A DNA stretch of 9,673 bases from Microcaldota archaeon (lineage in GTDB: Archaea > Micrarchaeota > Micrarchaeia > Anstonellales > Bilamarchaeaceae). Under the pieces are notes generated by a model. The model was not told the origin of the DNA, made no database searches, and was given only the letters and a program-made list of their open reading frames with translations. The stretch's first letter is position 1. Each line of letters begins with the position of its first letter. The stretch covers positions 1-9,673 of the forward strand of contig DAOVFD010000033.1 of the NCBI GenBank assembly GCA_030668565.1, written 5' to 3'. Below are positions 5,838 through 9,673 of this stretch, piece by piece. The position numbers and the translations under genes were made by a program.

Positions 5838-7154
5838 ATGTTAGGCAAGAAATTAAGAGAGGCATTGGCCAAGCTTACTGGCAGGGCTTACGTTGACGAA
5901 GATGCAGTGAAATCCCTGATTAAGGAGCTCCAGAGAGTACTTATCGCTTCAGATGTCAATGTGAAGCTTGTCCTTGCACTTTCAAAGAAGATAGAGGAGA
6001 GGGCGCTTAAGACAAAGAAGCTCGAAGGCCTTACCCTGAAAGAGCACGTGATGAAGGTTGTTTATGAGGAACTGGTTAATTTAATGGGCGAGAGCTATAC
6101 GCCGCGGCTGGACAAGCACAAGGTCCTTCTCTGCGGTCTCTTCGGGTCGGGCAAGACGACAACAACCTCCAAGATTGCCCATTATTATAAAACAAAGGGA
6201 CTCAGCGTCGGGTTGGTCGGAGCAGATGTTGACAGGCCTGCAGCACAGGAACAGCTTGAACAGCTTTCAAAACAAGTGGGTGCACGTTTTTATACGATAA
6301 AAGGGGAAAAAGATGCTGCAAAAATAGTTGAAAAAGCGCTTTCCGAGAGCAAGGAAGATGTTGTTATTGTCGATTCTGCCGGGAGAAGCGCATTTGATGA
6401 TGAGCTTGTTGATGAATTGAAACAGATAAACGATGCGTTGAAACCTGATGAGGTATATCTGGTTATGAGCGGGGATATCGGACAGGTTGCAGGAAAGCAG
6501 GCAGAGGAATTCAACAAAACAGTTCCTCTGAGCGGGGTTATTGTTACCAAGATGGATGGTTCTGCAAAAGGCGGTGGTGCTCTTAGCGCGGTGGCTGCTA
6601 CTGGAACGAAGATAGCATTCATCGGACTTGGGGAGAAGATGGGCGACATGCAGGTCTATAATGCTGAAAAATTCGTAGGAAGACTGCTCGGAGTTCCTGA
6701 TATTGAAGGATTGATGGAGAAAATTAAGGAGGCGACAAAAGAGCAGGATGTGAAAAAGCTTGAAACAGAAGAGCTTACCATTGAAACTTTTTATGAGCAG
6801 TTGAAGGCAGCAAAGAAAATGGGTCCGTTAAGCAATGTGTTTTCAATGCTCGGGGCAGCAGACGTTCCGAAGGAGATGGTTCAGCAGAGCGAGCAGAAGT
6901 TGAAACAATATGAAGCGATGATTAATTCAATGACAAAAACCGAAAAGAAAAATCCGTCTCTTATGAAGTCCAACAAAACAAGAATACAGAGAATAGCGAA
7001 GGGATGTGGTTTGTCCGAAAAAGACATCCGTGAATTCCTGAGCCAATTTGAGAAAATGGAGAAAATGATGAAAAAGTTCAAGAAGGACCGTGGCTTCAGG
7101 AAAAAACTTGAAAAAATGATGAAAGGCGGCGGAATGCAGGGTTTCGGTATCTAG
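5838..7154 (+). CDS. srp54: Signal recognition particle protein SRP54
   Basis: This GTPase binds signal peptides and 7S RNA and delivers ribosomes to the SRP receptor at the membrane. Counted from ATG 5838 (438 residues, normal for archaea), it has the N domain (1-85), then the G domain with GLFGSGKTT (100-108), DSAGR (179-183; usually DTAGR), TKMDG (237-241) and GLGEK (263-267). The methionine-rich M domain (about 300-430) holds the RNA-binding stretch RIQRIAKGCG (382-391) and a Met/Lys-rich tail. I start at 5838 because MLGKKLREAL is the usual N terminus. The 31 in-frame upstream residues from 5745 overlap the infB start and the promoter region. It diverges from infB and converges on the RNase P RNA gene. 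Confidence 0.96.
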   Translation: MLGKKLREALAKLTGRAYVDEDAVKSLIKELQRVLIASDVNVKLVLALSKKIEERALKTKKLEGLTLKEHVMKVVYEELVNLMGESYTPRLDKHKVLLCGLFGSGKTTTTSKIAHYYKTKGLSVGLVGADVDRPAAQEQLEQLSKQVGARFYTIKGEKDAAKIVEKALSESKEDVVIVDSAGRSAFDDELVDELKQINDALKPDEVYLVMSGDIGQVAGKQAEEFNKTVPLSGVIVTKMDGSAKGGGALSAVAATGTKIAFIGLGEKMGDMQVYNAEKFVGRLLGVPDIEGLMEKIKEATKEQDVKKLETEELTIETFYEQLKAAKKMGPLSNVFSMLGAADVPKEMVQQSEQKLKQYEAMINSMTKTEKKNPSLMKSNKTRIQRIAKGCGLSEKDIREFLSQFEKMEKMMKKFKKDRGFRKKLEKMMKGGGMQGFGI

Positions 7155-7166
7155 TTTTACCTAAAG

Positions 7167-7183
7167 AAGTTTAATGAACTTTT
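7167..7183. terminator. Weak hairpin plus T-run between srp54 and rnpB
   Basis: AAGTT and AACTT (7167-7171 and 7177-7181) can pair around a 5-nt loop, with a T-run overlapping the right arm. It lies 13 nt after the srp54 stop. The rnpB transcript also reaches an oligo-U (CUUUU, minus strand 7209-7205) just after its P1 helix. Archaeal terminators are often only T-runs, so the stem may be incidental. Confidence 0.35.
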
Positions 7184-7212
7184 AACCTAAGTCCAAGCTA
7201 AGGAAAAGTTCA

Positions 7213-7527
7213 GTGAGGGACATAGTCTGCCTTCTGTTTTCGCCACAAAACTGTGAACTGCGTTCACAATTGGCAAATTTTGATTTGCCATAGCTAGCAG
7301 CATTATACTACATGAATGAACCTTACAGTTCATCATGCCTTCATAGCTCACACCATGAAGGAGCGGCGCAAAGGCCTTGCACCTTCGACGGAAGGGAAAC
7401 GTCCGTTTCATCCGAGCCTTTTCAGGTCTTGGTATCGTTTCTGTTACGTTTCCAGCTCCTTAAGAGCGACATCCTCTGGTGGGCAGAACTTCCTCCGAAT
7501 TAACGGTAAGCTGCTTGCCCCTCACCC
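7213..7527 (-). ncRNA. rnpB: RNase P RNA
   Basis: This is the catalytic RNA that trims 5' leaders from pre-tRNAs. Conserved elements appear in the right order on the minus strand. P1 is GUGAGGG (7525-7519) with CCCUCAC (7219-7213). P2 is AGCAGC near the 5' end with GCUGCU (7301-7296). CR-I is GGAGGAAGUUCUGCCC (7496-7481), and its P4 half pairs with GGCAGACUAU (7231-7222), keeping the bulged U. CR-II/III contains UAACAGAAAC (7446-7437). CR-IV reads AGUAUAAUGC (7309-7300) and CR-V reads ACAGAAGGCAG. Several hairpins match specificity and side helices, including GGUGCAA/UUGCGCC and CCUUCAU/AUGAAGG. Length is about 315 nt. The ends are set by P1 and may be off by a few nucleotides. About 58 nt lie between P2' and CR-V, where only a few nucleotides are usual. 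Short open frames across this interval are not genes. Confidence 0.92.
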
Positions 7528-7535
7528 ATTATATT

Positions 7536-8537
7536 CTATGGTTTCGGGTTAATATTTGTTTTCTTTTTCACAGGAAGAAACTCCCGAATAGGATTCATCA
7601 TTCTCTCCTCAATTGCCGAGATATAATGGTGTTTTCCTATAATATGCCCGAACTTGGTTTTTATCCCCAGTATAAACTCATGCAGCTCAACAGTGTCTTT
7701 TACTATCACGTCTAGTTCAATATCCCAGCTTCCTATGCTTTTGTTCAGGAATACAACACTGTCATGCTCAAGACAGTAATTCAAAAACTGCTTTTCCTTA
7801 TCCCCGGTCATGTTTCTTAGCCCTATGAGGATCTTGTAATATTCCAGCCCCATCTTCCTCGCATCATACCACGTCGTATATCCGAGAATATATTCGTCTT
7901 TTGTAAGCTTCTTTATCCTGTACTGGACTGCATCAGGACTCAATCCAACCAGTTTTGCAATATCAATGGTCGTCGCTCTCGCATTATTGTAAAGAGCAGC
8001 AAGTATCTTCATATCCTTCTCGCTTAATTTTTCAATCTCGGTTATCCTTTCAAGAGGAAATTCAGGATGCCTTTCCCCTCCGAATGCCCGGTTCCAGGAA
8101 AGATAAGTCTGATAAGTGGTTGTTATAACCGTCTTCTCGATTATTTTCGTCCCGAACTTCTCTGTCATCAGGTTTATCGCATTCTCGACTTCAATCGCGT
8201 CCCTTGCTACTATCCTCCATAGCACGTCATACTCCCCTTCACAAATAACTCCCCAGAGCGTTCTCGGGAATTCTTCAAAAAGCTTCAGAATCGCTTTTTC
8301 CGTCTCTACATCCATCACATCAAGTTTGAAATACAACCTATATCCCTTGAACCCTAATTTCGCCAGATTAACGTCTGCAAACATTAGCGCTACTATCCCC
8401 TCTTTCTTCAGTTTCCTCAGCCTTCTCTCAACCGCACTGCTGCTTAACCTGAGCTTTTTCCCCATCTTCGTAAAGCTCATTCTTGAATTAAGATAAAGCA
8501 GTGTAAGCAGCTGTTTGTCTTTCTTATCCAGTTTCAT
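7536..8537 (-). CDS. Lrp/AsnC-type transcription regulator with two tandem HTH + ligand-domain units
   Basis: This is a predicted DNA-binding regulator. Its 333 residues are about twice the usual Lrp length and contain two copies of the module. Unit 1 has a winged HTH at about 5-50 (DKQLLTLLYLNSRMS to ERRLRKLKKEGIV) and a RAM-type sensor domain at about 65-145 with GEYD (101-104). Unit 2 has an HTH at about 173-220 (EKDMKILAALYNNAR to YRIKKLTKDEYI) and a sensor at about 232-312 with GSWD (269-272). A single chain may therefore replace a dimer. Archaeal Lrp proteins often sense amino acids, but the ligand and targets here cannot be read from sequence. The ATG at 8537 follows an AT-rich box by about 27 nt, suggesting a leaderless mRNA. 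It is divergent from the ankyrin gene with a 122-nt gap and upstream of rnpB. Confidence 0.9.
   Translation of the reverse strand: MKLDKKDKQLLTLLYLNSRMSFTKMGKKLRLSSSAVERRLRKLKKEGIVALMFADVNLAKLGFKGYRLYFKLDVMDVETEKAILKLFEEFPRTLWGVICEGEYDVLWRIVARDAIEVENAINLMTEKFGTKIIEKTVITTTYQTYLSWNRAFGGERHPEFPLERITEIEKLSEKDMKILAALYNNARATTIDIAKLVGLSPDAVQYRIKKLTKDEYILGYTTWYDARKMGLEYYKILIGLRNMTGDKEKQFLNYCLEHDSVVFLNKSIGSWDIELDVIVKDTVELHEFILGIKTKFGHIIGKHHYISAIEERMMNPIREFLPVKKKTNINPKP
7549..7557 (-). promoter_or_regulatory. TATA-like box for rnpB
   Basis: AAATATTAA on the minus strand is centred at 7553, 26 nt before the predicted RNA 5' end at 7527. It lies inside the final codons of the Lrp-like gene, whose stop is only 8 nt from the RNA. 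Confidence 0.5.
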
Positions 8538-8560
8538 ATCCGCTAATTATCCTAAAAATA

Positions 8561-8568
8561 TTATATAT
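8561..8568 (-). promoter_or_regulatory. TATA box (with BRE-like purines) for the Lrp-like gene
   Basis: ATATATAA on the minus strand is preceded by CGAAAG, a purine-rich stretch like the TFB recognition element. Its centre is about 27 nt before the ATG at 8537, which predicts leaderless transcription. This is the best-looking archaeal promoter in the window. Confidence 0.6.
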
Positions 8569-8600
8569 CTTTCGTTTTTCTTGCGTTTTTCCCTAGAATA

Positions 8601-8609
8601 TATTAAATA
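8601..8609 (+). promoter_or_regulatory. TATA-like box for the ankyrin gene
   Basis: TATTAAATA centred at 8605 would start a transcript near 8631, leaving about 29 nt of leader that contains a GAGG ribosome binding site (8647-8650). This differs from the leaderless pattern of its neighbours. A second candidate, TATATT at 8612-8617, would give a shorter leader. Confidence 0.4.
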
Positions 8610-8659
8610 CCTATATTACCACATAATACCATCAAATAACAAAAAAGAGGTTGATGTGG

Positions 8660-9556
8660 ATGAGAAAATTGGAAAATAAGAAAATCGGAAAAAACGTTGA
8701 AGGAGAAAAGCAGGACATCAGGAAAGAGGTCAGAGCCAAGAAGGCAGAGCCAGAAACCATTTCAAAGGTTAAGCCAAAACTGAGTCCTGAAGAGCAGGAG
8801 CGACTTAACGAAGAGCTTGCGGAAACAATTGTTTTTGGGAAAAAAGAAGGAAAAGACGAAGAAGAAATATTAGAGAAAATAGAGAATCTGGTAAATAAAG
8901 GGGCAGATGTGAATACTACCGAACATCTGTCTGAACGAATCCCTTTGGTACTAGCAATAGGTACTCATTCCCCAAAATTCATAAGATTTCTGTTAGATAA
9001 AGGGGCCGATGTAAACTTTTGGCAGTATAAAAATACGGAAGAAAGAAAAAGCCCATTATTTCACGCAGTTTATAATTACGGTTACGGCGACGGACGACAT
9101 TGGGAGCGACATTGGAGTCTCGAAACTATTAAAATTCTGTTGGATGCAGGAGCGAGCATGAAAACTCCGCGGGAGGAAGGATTTCCTTTCGGTCCACTAG
9201 ATTGGGCAGTTGTAGATCGTTCTCGGTATCCAGAAATACTCAGACTTTTACTTGATAGGGGAATTGATGTTGAGGAAAAAAATCATGCACTGGGGTTTGC
9301 CTGTCACTACTGTAGTAATAAATCATCTATTTTACAAGCCATCAAAACTCTACTTGAAGCAGGGGCAGATCCAAATGCTACTGCCTATTACGGTAAACGA
9401 GCACTAGACATTGCGAAGACAGGGTTAGCACGTATAGAAGAATATTTGGCAAAAGAACCAGAAAAAGAATATTATAAGGAGTGTATAGTGATTAGCAAAA
9501 AAATAATCGAACTTCTGAAAAAATCCGGGACGAAGGAAGAAGGTGATACTCAATGA
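8660..9556 (+). CDS. Ankyrin-repeat protein
   Basis: This 298-residue protein is made mostly of ankyrin repeats, which usually mediate protein-protein binding. After a charged Lys/Glu-rich N-terminal stretch (1-65), repeats are recognised by LL..GADVN-type ends: LVNKGADVN (77-85), LLDKGADVN (111-119), LLDAGASMK (160-168), LLLDRGIDV (196-204) and LLEAGADPN (231-239). A final degenerate unit, about 245-290, starts YGKRALDIA. There is no signal peptide or membrane segment, so it is probably cytoplasmic. I start at ATG 8660 because GAGG at 8647-8650 lies 9 nt before it. ATG 8654 and TTG 8651 are in frame but too close to that site. The partner is unknown. The gene sits alone, divergent from the Lrp-like regulator, which could control it, though no operator is seen. 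Confidence 0.9.
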   Translation: MRKLENKKIGKNVEGEKQDIRKEVRAKKAEPETISKVKPKLSPEEQERLNEELAETIVFGKKEGKDEEEILEKIENLVNKGADVNTTEHLSERIPLVLAIGTHSPKFIRFLLDKGADVNFWQYKNTEERKSPLFHAVYNYGYGDGRHWERHWSLETIKILLDAGASMKTPREEGFPFGPLDWAVVDRSRYPEILRLLLDRGIDVEEKNHALGFACHYCSNKSSILQAIKTLLEAGADPNATAYYGKRALDIAKTGLARIEEYLAKEPEKEYYKECIVISKKIIELLKKSGTKEEGDTQ

Positions 9557-9635
9557 AAGCCAAGAGATTGAAACATGGGAACAGAAAAGCAGAGAACCGA
9601 TTGTCGTAGAGACTCCCGGACAACTTAAGAAATAA
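9543..9635 (+). CDS. Tiny overlapping ORF, or the shifted tail of the ankyrin gene
   Basis: In the frame +1 to the ankyrin gene, a GTG at 9543 opens 30 codons that read like ordinary protein (for example REPIVVETPGQLKK near the end) and stop just before the T-rich terminator. It overlaps the last four codons and stop of the ankyrin gene, with purines (GGAAGAAG) before the GTG. It could be a small coupled protein, or the former C-terminus of the ankyrin protein cut off by a frameshift. A competing 18-codon ATG frame (9553-9609) overlaps the ankyrin stop as ATGA. Confidence 0.25.
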   Translation: MILNESQEIETWEQKSREPIVVETPGQLKK

Positions 9636-9657
9636 TCTTTCTTTTCTTGTTGTTAAA
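9636..9657 (+). terminator. T-rich terminator after the ankyrin region
   Basis: Two T-rich runs (TCTTTCTTTTCTTG, then TTGTTAAATTTT) follow directly after the TAA at 9633-9635. Archaeal transcription commonly ends at such T-runs without a hairpin, and no stem is visible here. Confidence 0.5.
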
Positions 9658-9673
9658 TTTTACAAAAATTAAT

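Noticed and set aside
7187..7552. Several short open frames on both strands between srp54 and the Lrp-like gene
   Set aside because: They lie across the RNase P RNA, whose conserved elements and helices explain the interval; the peptides resemble nothing.
1..9673. CRISPR array, insertion sequence or integrase attachment site
   Set aside because: I found no regularly spaced repeats, no transposase-like gene, and no direct repeat of the tRNA 3' end.

Overview
The window looks archaeal. It encodes translation initiation factor aIF5B, a type II methionine aminopeptidase and SRP54. It also carries two RNA genes I could fold by hand: an RNase P RNA and an arginine tRNA broken by archaeal bulge-helix-bulge introns. 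TATA-like boxes sit about 25-29 nt upstream of most starts. Gene lengths, compact spacing and protein style fit a small-genome (DPANN-like) or euryarchaeal lineage, but I cannot place it more exactly.

Layout. Positions 1-2043 hold a plus-strand SF2 helicase whose C-terminus is a sigma-70 region 4-like helix-turn-helix. A possible small basic protein and a run of hairpins follow at about 2071-2262. On the minus strand, read right to left, lie infB (aIF5B, 5764-4016), map (3983-3081), an HhH-GPD DNA glycosylase-like gene (3084-2443, overlapping map by 4 nt) and tRNA-Arg(UCG) (2426-2289). The tRNA has two introns, one at the canonical 37/38 site and one inside the T-loop (59/60). Divergent from infB across a 73-nt promoter region is srp54 (5838-7154). 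Facing it is the RNase P RNA gene on the minus strand (about 7527-7213), with an apparent extra hairpin insert between P2' and CR-V. Next to it is a double-length Lrp/AsnC-type regulator (8537-7536). Divergent from that is an ankyrin-repeat protein (8660-9556), followed by an overlapping tiny ORF and a T-rich terminator.

Most of the window is housekeeping gene expression: start-site selection (aIF5B), N-terminal methionine removal (MetAP), membrane targeting (SRP54), tRNA maturation (RNase P) and an arginine tRNA that needs two splicing events. The two ends look accessory: the helicase-sigma4 fusion on the left and the ankyrin gene on the right. The most unusual items are the T-loop intron, the bacterial-looking sigma region 4 on an archaeal helicase, and the expanded RNase P junction.
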